Source: Akkermansia sp.
GTDB taxonomy: Bacteria; Verrucomicrobiota; Verrucomicrobiia; Verrucomicrobiales; Akkermansiaceae
Reading direction: 5' to 3'
Length of the DNA: 64,000 nucleotides
Assembly (NCBI GenBank): GCA_017398355.1
Contig: JAFQGD010000020.1
Coordinates: forward strand, 1 to 64,000
How positions within the stretch are numbered: the first letter of the stretch is position 1; the number at the start of each line of letters is the position of its first letter. This document shows, one piece after another, positions 1 through 7,603 of the stretch. The notes below the pieces were generated by a model that had not been told where the DNA came from, made no database searches, and saw only the letters and a program-made list of their open reading frames with translations. Both the position numbers and the translations under genes were made by a program.

Positions 1-432
1 CAGCGGGAGCCGGAGCGGGTTCTACAGCGGGAGCCGGAGCGGGTTCTACAGCGGGAGCCGGAGCGGGTTCTACAGCGGGAGCCGGGGCGGGTTCAGCAGC
101 AGGAGCCGGAGCGGGTTCCACAGCGGGAGCCGGAGCGGGTTCAGCAGCAGGAGCCGGAGCGGGTTCCACAGCGGGAGCCGGAGCGGGTTCGGCAGCAGGA
201 GCCGGAGCGGGTTCCACAGCGGGAGCCGGAGCGGGTTCAGCAGCAGGAGCCGGGGCGGGCTCAGCAGCAGGAGCCGGGGCGGGTTCTACAGCAGGAGCCG
301 GGGCGGGTTCCACAGCGGGAGCCGGGGCGGGTTCTACAGCAGGAGCCGGGGCGGGTTCCACAGCGGGAGCCGGGGCGGGTTCCACAGCGGGAGCCGGGGC
401 GGGCTCAGCAGCGGGAGCCGGGGTGGGTTCCA
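1..432. repeat. 24-bp tandem repeat, 18 units, inside secG
   Basis: Eighteen head-to-tail 24-bp units begin at positions 1, 25, 49 and so on to 409. They are near-identical (type cagcgggagccggagcgggt plus ttcn) and differ mainly at one codon, read on the minus strand as GTA, GTG, GCT or GCC. Because 24 is a multiple of 3, every unit adds 8 residues and keeps the secG frame open. The array continues past the left edge. Such arrays commonly change length by slippage or recombination. Confidence 0.95.
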
Positions 433-835
433 CAGCAGGAGCCACGATGGCCGGAGCTGGTTGCTGTTCCAAACTTTCCAAGTTCTCAATAGCCGGCGCG
501 GGAGCGGTTGCTTCAGGGGCAGGTGTCTGTTCCTGAGGGGTAGCCGCGGGGGCGGGAGCTGCAGTATTGAGCTGGGATTTCTTATTCTGGAACTGTGCAT
601 TCATGAGCACGGCCAGAATAAAGGAGAGAAGCATGAAAGCTGTGCCGAAGAACACAGTACCCTTTTTGAGCACATCAGTGGTTTGGGCACCAAATGCCTG
701 ATCTGTCATTTGAGCACCGAAAGCGGCACCGAGACCTTCCTGCTTGGGACGCTGCATGAGAACGACGAGCAAAAGCAAGGCGCAGTCAATCAGCAGCAGG
801 GCAAATACGATGTAGATAGATGCGTTGAGGAGCAT
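1..835 (-). CDS. secG: Preprotein translocase subunit SecG with long Pro-Ala-Glu repeat tail (partial)
   Basis: Small inner-membrane subunit of the SecYEG protein channel. The first 80 residues look like ordinary SecG: a membrane helix at about 4-26, the family's MQRPKQEGLG segment just after it, a Gly/Ala-rich loop and a second helix at about 60-80. SecG usually ends there at 75-110 residues. This one continues with an Ala/Pro/Gln/Glu linker and then 8-residue repeats (PAPAVEPA or PAPAAEPA) from about residue 132 to the window edge without a stop, so at least 278 residues. With two helices and both ends outside, the tail should be periplasmic, but that topology is inferred. The ATG at 835 sits 6 nt after a clear -10 box. 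SecG identity is firm; the role of the tail is unknown. Confidence 0.9.
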   Translation of the reverse strand, partial: MLLNASIYIVFALLLIDCALLLLVVLMQRPKQEGLGAAFGAQMTDQAFGAQTTDVLKKGTVFFGTAFMLLSFILAVLMNAQFQNKKSQLNTAAPAPAATPQEQTPAPEATAPAPAIENLESLEQQPAPAIVAPAVEPTPAPAAEPAPAPAVEPAPAPAVEPAPAPAVEPAPAPAVEPAPAPAVEPAPAPAAEPAPAPAAEPAPAPAVEPAPAPAAEPAPAPAVEPAPAPAAEPAPAPAVEPAPAPAAEPAPAPAVEPAPAPAVEPAPAPAVEPAPAPA

Positions 836-841
836 GATTGT

Positions 842-870
842 ATTTTAGCTTAAATATGTTGGTTTGTAAA
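842..870 (-). promoter_or_regulatory. secG promoter, leaderless start
   Basis: Minus strand: TTTACA (865-870), 17-bp spacer, TAAAAT (842-847). Only ACAATC separates the -10 box from the secG ATG, so transcription should begin at or next to the start codon. Confidence 0.75.
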
Positions 871-882
871 GAAAAGGATTTA

Positions 883-1221
883 TCAGGAGATGATTTCGTT
901 GTGTTCGTTGCAAACAATGCGCGTAGGGACGATGGGCTTATCATCCAATGCGAAACTCATGATGACGACTCTCTCACCCGCTTTAATCAGGTGCGCCGCG
1001 CCACCATTGATAATGATCTGCCCGGTTCCGGGTGGGCCTACAAGTACATAAGTTTCAAAGCGGTTGCCGGTGGTGACAGAAGCAACAAGAACCTTTTCAC
1101 CCGGCCACAGAGCGGCAGCCTCCACCAAATCGGCAGGTATTTCTATGCTGCCCTCATACTCCACATCCCCACGAGTTACCATGGCTCTGTGTATTTTTGA
1201 TTTGAGTTGTGAAACAAGCAT
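883..1221 (-). CDS. panD: Aspartate 1-decarboxylase precursor
   Basis: Makes beta-alanine from L-aspartate for pantothenate and coenzyme A synthesis in the cytoplasm. The 112-residue protein has the family's normal length and the opening LKSKIHRA. The EGS self-cleavage site near residues 23-25 is where Ser becomes the pyruvoyl cofactor. NGGAAHLIKAGE and the VVIMSFA strand match the conserved core. It lies 48 nt upstream of secG on the same strand and about 100 nt downstream of nth. No other pantothenate gene is in the window. Confidence 0.95.
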   Translation of the reverse strand: MLVSQLKSKIHRAMVTRGDVEYEGSIEIPADLVEAAALWPGEKVLVASVTTGNRFETYVLVGPPGTGQIIINGGAAHLIKAGERVVIMSFALDDKPIVPTRIVCNEHNEIIS

Positions 1222-1319
1222 GACGTATCAGGAACGGGCAGTTATGAAACTACTTTTCACTCAAAAGGTCAAGCATAATCATCTAAAAATGTGCCATGAG
1301 TAGCGCCTTTCGGCTCGCA

Positions 1320-1946
1320 TCAGAGCTGTGCCAACTTGCTGCACACCGGGCAGGTCGGGGAGCAGCCGCGTGCCGGGCAATACTGGCGCCCCCACAATAC
1401 CATTTGTAGGTGAAGTGTGCCCCAGGTTTCTTTTGGGAAAAGTTGTTTCAAATCGGCTTCGACTTTTTGGACATTGTTACCATTGCTCAATTTCCAACGG
1501 CGGGACAGTCGATAGATGTGTGTATCAACGGGAAATGCAGCATGCCCAAATGCTTGGGTCATGACAACGCTTGCCGTCTTATGCCCTACACCCGGCAAGG
1601 CTTCCAATTCTTCAAATGTGGAAGGAACTTGCCCGGCGTGCCTCTCGAGGAGGAGGCGAGATGTTTCGACAAGCCTCTGAGCTTTGGTGTCGGAAAGTCC
1701 ACACGGCGCGATAATCCGGCGGATGTCTTTCCAAGGCGTTGCCGCCATCGTTTTAGCATCCGGTGCCATGGCGAATAGTGCAGGTGTGACCTCATTGACG
1801 CGTGCGTCTGTGCAGCGAGCGGAGAGCATGACTGCTACCAGTAGAGTGAAAGCATCGCTGTGGTGTAGCGGAACTTCCGGGGTAGGCATGTACTCTTGGA
1901 GTACTTGCTGCACAGCAGCTGCGCGTAGCTTGCGGTTAAGCGCCAT
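1320..1946 (-). CDS. nth: Endonuclease III (DNA glycosylase/AP lyase)
   Basis: Base-excision repair enzyme for oxidised pyrimidines. It shows the helix-hairpin-helix LEALPGVGHKTASVV, in which the Lys is the catalytic nucleophile, and the VDTHIYRLSRR segment carrying the catalytic Asp. The C-terminal iron-sulfur cysteines are spaced C-x4-C-x3-C-x2-C, unlike the C-x6-C-x2-C-x5-C of E. coli Nth. From memory, chlamydial Nth has a similarly rearranged end, so this is probably a lineage variant and not damage. Length (208 aa) is normal. The small lipoprotein gene ends 13 nt upstream on the same strand. Confidence 0.93.
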   Translation of the reverse strand: MALNRKLRAAAVQQVLQEYMPTPEVPLHHSDAFTLLVAVMLSARCTDARVNEVTPALFAMAPDAKTMAATPWKDIRRIIAPCGLSDTKAQRLVETSRLLLERHAGQVPSTFEELEALPGVGHKTASVVMTQAFGHAAFPVDTHIYRLSRRWKLSNGNNVQKVEADLKQLFPKETWGTLHLQMVLWGRQYCPARGCSPTCPVCSKLAQL

Positions 1947-1959
1947 GGCTCACGTGTGG

Positions 1960-2157
1960 TCAGCGGCGGGTATTGCTCAACGGCCCCAGTACGGCATCAC
2001 CTTCCTGGCGTGTTGTGCCATTCCAAGGCTTGACAATATCTGTGCTGCCCTTGGGCTGTACGACGACGCGTCCACTATCCGGTACCGGGGGCAGGGCACG
2101 TTGGCAAGAGGTGCAAAGAGTGGTAAGCAGGATGGCAGATATGAATGTGTATTTCAT
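1960..2157 (-). CDS. Small putative lipoprotein
   Basis: A 65-residue protein starting MKYTFISAILLTTLCTSCQR: a short basic N-terminus, a hydrophobic stretch and a Cys near residue 18, as in a lipoprotein signal peptide, although the residue at -3 is atypical. The mature part is short, Pro/Val-rich and unlike any family I know. A start 23 codons further upstream is possible but would put non-signal sequence before the hydrophobic segment. It is encoded just upstream of nth on the same strand. Confidence 0.55.
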   Translation of the reverse strand: MKYTFISAILLTTLCTSCQRALPPVPDSGRVVVQPKGSTDIVKPWNGTTRQEGDAVLGPLSNTRR

Positions 2158-2216
2158 TTTGTTGGGGGTGATTATGTTGTAATAGACGAAGGGGGGGGAT
2201 TTGATTTGAGACAGAG

Positions 2217-2249
2217 CCGCCGCCAACCGGAAAACCGGGTAGGCGGCGG
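2217..2249 (-). terminator. Strong GC hairpin, probable terminator
   Basis: CCGCCGCC at 2217-2224 pairs with GGCGGCGG at 2242-2249, with further pairing of ACCGG/CCGGGT inside. It lies about 30 nt downstream of the coiled-coil gene ending at 2280. There is no clean T-run after it on the minus strand, so efficiency is uncertain. Confidence 0.55.
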
Positions 2250-2279
2250 AGAGAGTTGTTAATAGGGTGGATACCCGCT

Positions 2280-3152
2280 TTAGGAACCGAGCGGTTTCTG
2301 GCGGAACACCTTGTCGCCCACTTCAAGCTGTATGCCTGCGGGAAGTTGGTCTACATCGTATTCGGCAATCACCTGACCACCGCCACTGACGCTTACTACG
2401 CGCAGGCTGATAACGGGCTCGCTGCCGCGCTTCACGAGCATGGGCATGGTGCCACCGGCTACAATACCACTATCCTTGCCGGCATTGAATACCACAAACT
2501 TCCAGCGGGGATCTACGGCCTGAATGGTGTACTCGTCGGAGTTCTTGGTGTATTCGCGGAAGAACTGGTTGTTGATTGCGGTGAGGCGATCAAGTTCTGC
2601 CTGCTCCTTGGCTACCTTTTCGGTGGCACTCTGGCGCACGACTCCTTTTTCTTCAAGATCCTGTGCGAGGGCCTTCTCGCGCTTCTTTTCTTCCTCTACC
2701 ACGCTGGCGAGCTTCTCTACTGCGGATGCCAAGTCAATATCGGAGCCAAGAGCCGGCATGGAGCGGAGCATAGCCAGTACGGCCTCACGCTCTTTTTGTA
2801 CTTCTTCCATGCGAGTCTGTGCTTCCTTAATCTTTTCTTCCCATTCTGCGAGTGCTTCTTTGTTCTCTTCCAGCTTGCGCTCAGCAGTATCGCGCTCTTC
2901 TACGGCGCGTTGCATCATGACGAAGGCATCCTTCTGTGTTTTGAGAGAGTCTGCACGTTCCTTGGAAATAGTGGCAACTTCAACTTCCAAGTCTTTGTTG
3001 GTTTGGCGCAGACCACTGGGTTCAGTATCCGAAGAACCACCGCTGGCACCAATAGCCAAGTTCATTGTGGTTGCTTGGTCTGAGCAGAGGGTATACCCAA
3101 AGATACCCAAGCCAATGATGAGAATGATGGATGTGAGAGGAACAATTTTCAT
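2280..3152 (-). CDS. Membrane-anchored coiled-coil protein, paralogue A
   Basis: 290 residues of unknown function. One N-terminal hydrophobic helix (about 5-24) probably anchors it facing the periplasm. It is followed by a long Glu/Lys/Ala-rich coiled coil (about 50-200) and a C-terminal beta-rich domain of about 80 residues containing DPRWKFVVFNAGKDSGIVAG. That domain closely resembles the C-termini of the neighbouring gene (3180-4007, DPEWGYVIVNAGIDKGI) and of 32560-33318 (DAEWNVLMI). The architecture recalls MreC-like scaffolds, but I see no diagnostic MreC motif. The gene is 27 nt downstream of its paralogue and probably cotranscribed with it. Confidence 0.75.
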   Translation of the reverse strand: MKIVPLTSIILIIGLGIFGYTLCSDQATTMNLAIGASGGSSDTEPSGLRQTNKDLEVEVATISKERADSLKTQKDAFVMMQRAVEERDTAERKLEENKEALAEWEEKIKEAQTRMEEVQKEREAVLAMLRSMPALGSDIDLASAVEKLASVVEEEKKREKALAQDLEEKGVVRQSATEKVAKEQAELDRLTAINNQFFREYTKNSDEYTIQAVDPRWKFVVFNAGKDSGIVAGGTMPMLVKRGSEPVISLRVVSVSGGGQVIAEYDVDQLPAGIQLEVGDKVFRQKPLGS

Positions 3153-3179
3153 GTGAGGCTGTGTGGTGTAAGAGTGTCT

Positions 3180-4007
3180 TTACTTGTCGTTGCGGACGGA
3201 TACAATCGTGTCGCCGGCCTGTACGCGCTCGCCGGGAAGCAGGGTGTTGAATACGACATCGCCACTGGAACGATTGGTTTCAACCAAGGTCATATTGAGT
3301 TCGCAAATCTTCTTGTCGCCACGCATGACGGCCAAACGGGAACCGATGACGATGCCCTTGTCGATGCCGGCATTCACAATGACGTAGCCCCACTCGGGAT
3401 CGCACTTGACAACGGAACACTTGAGGTCGGGGGGAGAGAGGCGAGCCTGACGATCCTGCTGCAGCTTCTTGGCTTTGGCAATCTCGCTGTTGAGGTGTTC
3501 ACTCTGCTTGCCGAGAGCGGTGATAGTTGCTTCTTCCTGAGCTACTTTGCGTTCCAATTCAATGTTGGCTTCCATGAGCTGAGCCACGTGGCTGGCAACC
3601 TCTTCGGGATCTGTCGCGCTTTCTTCCAAGCCTACGGAGTTGGAGATGCCAAGCAGCGTGTTATTCAATTCCTCGCGCAGGCGCTTGAAGTCGCCTTCAA
3701 TGGCATCGTAGCGTGCGGAAAGCTGAGAGACTTCTTCCTGCACTGCCTGAGCTTTGTTTTCAAACTCTGTTTTTTCCGTGTCAGCCTTGCCCTTGCGCTC
3801 ATTGAGCCATTCAGTGCGCATCTCAGAGTATGCCTTGATGGTTTTGTCCAGAGCGATATTCTTGTTCTTGTTTACTGCGTCCTGATATTGGGTCTGAATG
3901 GCAGCCACTTCGCCGCCGGGAGCAGTAAGAGCTTCAAGATTCTTATGGAAGATGAAAGCCGCAGTCCCGAAAAGCACAACCGAGCCGATGATGATGTATT
4001 TCCACAT
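3180..4007 (-). CDS. Membrane-anchored coiled-coil protein, paralogue B
   Basis: 275 residues starting MWKYIIIGSVVLFG. One N-terminal membrane helix (about 3-20) is followed by a coiled coil (about 40-190) and a C-terminal beta domain with DPEWGYVIVNAGIDKGIV, shared with the downstream paralogue at 2280-3152. The start at 4007 was chosen because it puts the hydrophobic helix at the N-terminus; an in-frame start 49 codons upstream would add Lys/Cys-rich residues not typical of coding sequence and would run up to the pnp terminator. A TATAAA box lies upstream near 4046. Function unknown. Confidence 0.78.
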   Translation of the reverse strand: MWKYIIIGSVVLFGTAAFIFHKNLEALTAPGGEVAAIQTQYQDAVNKNKNIALDKTIKAYSEMRTEWLNERKGKADTEKTEFENKAQAVQEEVSQLSARYDAIEGDFKRLREELNNTLLGISNSVGLEESATDPEEVASHVAQLMEANIELERKVAQEEATITALGKQSEHLNSEIAKAKKLQQDRQARLSPPDLKCSVVKCDPEWGYVIVNAGIDKGIVIGSRLAVMRGDKKICELNMTLVETNRSSGDVVFNTLLPGERVQAGDTIVSVRNDK

Positions 4008-4131
4008 GGTGTAAGTAAATTTGCAACTGTTCGCTATCTCTTTTATACCAGAACACGTCCCTTTGCAATCAAAAAAGTGTGTAGATGTGCATTTTTTCTC
4101 TTTTTTTTGGAAAGGATGCAGGAAAATGGGC

Positions 4132-4174
4132 AAAAAAGAGCCGCTCCGCCCCAAAATGGTGGGGGGAGCGGGCT
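4132..4174 (-). terminator. Rho-independent terminator of pnp
   Basis: Read on the minus strand, a GC-rich hairpin (arms 4161-4174 and 4139-4152, one bulge) with an ACCATTTT loop is followed by CTTTTTTG (4131-4138). It lies 40 nt past the pnp stop. Confidence 0.8.
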
Positions 4175-4213
4175 GGTTTTTAGGGTAAATCCTGACTCTC
4201 TGGTACGCGTGTG

Positions 4214-6361
4214 TTAAGCTTGCTCAGCTGCAGCGGCTTCTGCGGCCTTGCGGTCGCGGGCTGCGGCGCGCATTGACATCTTCACACGGCCTTTATCATC
4301 AATGCCTATGCACTTGGCTGTGACGATATCGCCAACCTTGACCACATCCTCTGTTTTCTGGGTGCGACCTTCGGCTAATTCGGAGATGTGGATGAGACCA
4401 TCTTTGCCGGGCAGCACTTCCATGAATGCACCGAACTCCTTGGTGGAGACAATCTTGCCTTCGTAGGTTTCACCGACTTCGATTTCTTTGAACATGCGGT
4501 CAATAAGGTAGAGTGCGCGTTCTACGCCCTCCTGTCGGCTGCCATAGATGCGTACGGTGCCGTCTTCCTCGATGTTGATGTCCGTGCCGGTTTCAGCCTG
4601 CAAGGCTTTGATGTTCTTGCCGCCGGGGCCAATCAGTTCACCGATGCGATCCTGCGGGATGGAGGTGGATTCAATACGGGGTGCATTGGGGCTCATTGCT
4701 TGCGGTGCGGGGATGCAGGCATTCATGGTGTCGAGCACTTCCAAACGCCCCTTGCGAGCCAGGTGAATGGCTTCTTCCAAGATGTAGAGCGGGATGCCGG
4801 GCAGCTTGAGGTCGAGCTGGTAGCCGGTCACGCCTTCACAGGAGCCACAGAGCTTGAAGTCCATGTCGCCGTAGAAGTCTTCGGAGCCGATGATGTCCAA
4901 CAGAGTCTTGTAGCGTTTGGGCTCGCGGTCCTCATCGTTTTCAAACTCTGTTACCAGACCAACGGAGATGCCGGAAACGGGACGCTTCAGGGGAACACCT
5001 GCTGCCAGCAGGGACATGGTGCCGGCGCAGACGGAAGCCATGGAGGTAGAACCGTTGGATTCCATGATTTCGGAGGAAACGCGGATGGCGTAGGGGAAGT
5101 CGTCCTCGCTGGGGATGACGGGAGCGATGGAACGCTCTGCAAGAGCCCCGTGCCCGATCTCGCGGCGGTTTTGGCCACCAAAACGGCCAGTTTCACCCAC
5201 GGTGAAGGGGGGGAAGTTGTAGTGCAGGATGAAGCGTTTTTCGTCCACTGAGCCAGTGTAGTTGTCCAGGTACTGCTTCTCTTCCACGGGAGCGAGGGTG
5301 GCCAAGCAAAGGGACTTGGTTTCTCCGCGAGCGAAGATAGCAGAGCCGTGTACCACGGGGGGCAGCACGTTTACTTCTGCCTGCAGGGGGCGCAGCTGCT
5401 TGATGCCACGGCCATCGGCGCGTTTGTCGTGCTCCATGATGGAGATGCGGAAAGCCTTCTTCTGAATGTACTCGAACACCTGTTCTACGTCGAAATCCGT
5501 GGCTTCGGGGTAAGCGGCCTTGATGGCGGCTTCCACTTCATCGCGCAGAGCGCCTACTTGCTTCTGGCGCTGAATCTTGTTGGGGGCGTAAATGGCTTCT
5601 TCGATGCGATCGCCGGCAATCTGATAGCCAATCTCAAGCAGCTCGGGCTTGGCAAGCGTCAGCTCGTATTCGCGCTTGGGCTTGCCGCAAATGCCACGCA
5701 GTTCTTCCTGTGCTGCGCATATCTTGGCCACGTTCTCCTGTGCATAGCGCAGGGCGGCGATGAAGTCTTCTTCAGGCAGTTCATCGGCAGAGCCTTCAAT
5801 CATGATAACCTGATCCTTGGAACCGGCATACACCAAGTCTAAATCAGATTCAGCACGCTGGCTGTTGGTGGGGTTGATGACGAATTCGCCATTGATGCGG
5901 CCCACGCGTACGGCACCTACGGGCTCAGCAAAGGGAAGGTCAGAAATGACACATGCTGCAGATGCACCGTTGATGCTCAAAATGTCAGGCTCGTTCTCTC
6001 CATCTGCTGCCAGAAGCAGGGAAATCACCTGTGTGTCGTAAAAGTAACCCTTGGGGAACATGGGGCGCAGGGGACGATCCGTCATGCGGCATGTCAGAAT
6101 CTCCTTCTCGGTGGGGCGCCCTTCGCGCTTGAAATAGCCGCCCGGGAACATGCCCGCAGCAGCAGCCTTCTCCTTGTATTCTACAGAGAGGGGGAAGAAG
6201 GTCTGCCCCTCCTTAATCTTGGTTGCGCTGACGACTGTGACCAATACCACGGTGTCGCCGCAGCGTACTGTTACAGCACCATCGGCCAGCAGAGCCAGCT
6301 TTCCGGTTTCGATGGTGATGGGGTTGGCGCCAACGGCGCACGATACGGAATGAATACTCAT
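4214..6361 (-). CDS. pnp: Polyribonucleotide nucleotidyltransferase (PNPase)
   Basis: Phosphorolytic 3'-5' exoribonuclease of mRNA decay; a trimer that can join a degradosome. The 715-residue protein has the full domain set: RNase PH 1 (about 10-140, including the FFPLSVEYKEK and RPMFPKGY motifs), a helical linker, RNase PH 2 (about 310-460, with GDMDFKLCGS and the metal-binding Asp), a KH domain with IGPGGKNIK, and a C-terminal S1 domain (EFGAFMEVLPGKDGLIHISE). The start MSIHSVSC at 6361 was preferred to one 12 codons upstream, which would add an Arg/Lys-rich stretch. Single-gene unit with its own terminator. Confidence 0.97.
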   Translation of the reverse strand: MSIHSVSCAVGANPITIETGKLALLADGAVTVRCGDTVVLVTVVSATKIKEGQTFFPLSVEYKEKAAAAGMFPGGYFKREGRPTEKEILTCRMTDRPLRPMFPKGYFYDTQVISLLLAADGENEPDILSINGASAACVISDLPFAEPVGAVRVGRINGEFVINPTNSQRAESDLDLVYAGSKDQVIMIEGSADELPEEDFIAALRYAQENVAKICAAQEELRGICGKPKREYELTLAKPELLEIGYQIAGDRIEEAIYAPNKIQRQKQVGALRDEVEAAIKAAYPEATDFDVEQVFEYIQKKAFRISIMEHDKRADGRGIKQLRPLQAEVNVLPPVVHGSAIFARGETKSLCLATLAPVEEKQYLDNYTGSVDEKRFILHYNFPPFTVGETGRFGGQNRREIGHGALAERSIAPVIPSEDDFPYAIRVSSEIMESNGSTSMASVCAGTMSLLAAGVPLKRPVSGISVGLVTEFENDEDREPKRYKTLLDIIGSEDFYGDMDFKLCGSCEGVTGYQLDLKLPGIPLYILEEAIHLARKGRLEVLDTMNACIPAPQAMSPNAPRIESTSIPQDRIGELIGPGGKNIKALQAETGTDINIEEDGTVRIYGSRQEGVERALYLIDRMFKEIEVGETYEGKIVSTKEFGAFMEVLPGKDGLIHISELAEGRTQKTEDVVKVGDIVTAKCIGIDDKGRVKMSMRAAARDRKAAEAAAAEQA

Positions 6362-6646
6362 TTTTATTGTCTTTCTTTGTCTTCTTGTCGCCGGCACCTA
6401 TCTGCACCGCCGGAGACCGATGCCGGCCAAATCTCCATTGGTTGGGCGCTGCAAGGCGCCCGAAAATCGGCTGAGCTCAAGCGAGTGAATGTCGCAAGGC
6501 TACACGCTTTCGCGCATATTTTACACATAAGCAGGGCACATAGCAAGCTAATATTTTTGAAAAGTGTGCATTGAAGTATTGAAAATGAATCATTACAAGG
6601 AGCGGACGATAAAAGATTGTGGTAGAAAATCGACATCACGCCAGAC
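6362..6646. other. Divergent intergenic region pnp / DUF805 pair
   Basis: About 285 bp without a convincing gene before the plus-strand promoter at 6647. The pnp side holds short GC-rich inverted repeats (GCCGGC copies near 6390-6435, GGCGC/GCGCC near 6447-6460). The pnp leader here may carry control elements, as PNPase leaders do elsewhere, but no specific structure can be assigned by eye. Confidence 0.5.
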
Positions 6647-6675
6647 TTGACACATAGGGCGTGAAAGTGCATAAT
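6647..6675 (+). promoter_or_regulatory. Promoter of the GYF_2-DUF805 pair
   Basis: TTGACA (6647-6652), 17 bp, CATAAT (6670-6675). The ATG at 6686 is 10 nt past the -10 box, giving a predicted 5' leader of about 4 nt. Confidence 0.75.
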
Positions 6676-6685
6676 TTGCGACGGG

Positions 6686-7594
6686 ATGAAGGAATACTAC
6701 TATCTGGATGTGAAGCGCAAGGTGCAGGGCCCGCATACCCTGGAAGCTCTAGCCGGGATGTTGCGAGCAGGCACGCTTACCACAGCCACAGAAGTGGCTG
6801 CGCCCGGGGATGCTCGCTGGGTGGCCCTAGGTAGTCTGGTATCGGCAGAGCAAGTGGCATCTGCACAATTGCCTCCTGTTCCGGGGGTGGACGGTGCGCC
6901 CGGGAAATGTCCTAGCTGTGCGGCGGAGTTGAAAACGGAGGATGGGGCCTTGCCCGTGCGGTGTCCGCAGTGTGGGCGCGTGTTGCGTTCTGCTAGGGGG
7001 GGCTTTTGGGGAAATTTGGTGTTGCCTTTCCGGCAGTATGCCAAGTTTAGTGGGCGTGCTACGCGCGCGGAATACTGGATAGCTACCGTGTTTATCACGT
7101 TCGTGATGTACGCTGTATTTATAAGTGGGGTGGTGCTGGTATTAGTTGGTTCTCTTGCGCCGGAGCGCAACGAGACTTTAATGTTGGGCGGAGCTATAGC
7201 TATGGCGGTAGGAATGGTCATGTTCGTGTTGTCTATTTTGCCTCTCACGGCTTTGCAGGTAAGGCGGTTGCATGATGTTGGATTTTCCGGATGGTGGGTA
7301 GGTGTATACCTTCTGTCTGAGCTGGTTTACCTAGGTGTGTTTTACATTTTTTGCCGGGATTCATGGCAGGTGCTCAATGAGAGCATTGAGCAGAGCTTGA
7401 TGAACGGAGATATGACATGGATGCAAACGTTCCAGATGGCAATGCAAGCTCCCGCCAGCCCGGCAATGACGGCACTGTCTCTATTCAACATGATGGCGCA
7501 AATGCTTTGTCTCTTGCTTTTTATTGTGAGCTTTTTTGATAGCCAGCGTGGCCCCAATAAGTATGGCCCCTCGCGTAAATACCCTATGGGTTAA
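6686..7594 (+). CDS. GYF_2 / zinc-ribbon / DUF805 membrane protein, copy 1
   Basis: 302 residues in three parts. An N-terminal GYF_2-type (DUF4339) domain (about 3-50) starts EYYYLDVKRKVQGPHTLEAL. A zinc ribbon (about 74-98) has CPSC and CPQC pairs. A DUF805 membrane domain (about 105-300) has four hydrophobic helices, the entry motif YAKFSGRATRAEYW and the signature RRLHDVGFSGWW. The C-terminus, SQRGPNKYGPSRKYP, is shared with copy 2. GYF-type domains bind Pro-rich peptides in other proteins; whether this one does is inference. Nine nt separate it from its tandem duplicate. Substrate and role unknown. Confidence 0.85.
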   Translation: MKEYYYLDVKRKVQGPHTLEALAGMLRAGTLTTATEVAAPGDARWVALGSLVSAEQVASAQLPPVPGVDGAPGKCPSCAAELKTEDGALPVRCPQCGRVLRSARGGFWGNLVLPFRQYAKFSGRATRAEYWIATVFITFVMYAVFISGVVLVLVGSLAPERNETLMLGGAIAMAVGMVMFVLSILPLTALQVRRLHDVGFSGWWVGVYLLSELVYLGVFYIFCRDSWQVLNESIEQSLMNGDMTWMQTFQMAMQAPASPAMTALSLFNMMAQMLCLLLFIVSFFDSQRGPNKYGPSRKYPMG

Positions 7595-7603
7595 ATACTT
7601 ACC

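Noticed and set aside
1-432. CRISPR-like regular repeats
   Set aside because: The units are directly adjacent without spacers and lie in frame inside secG.
334-600. Leu/Pro/Arg-rich small frame on the minus strand
   Set aside because: It is another frame of the secG repeat; the SecG frame has the helices and family motif.
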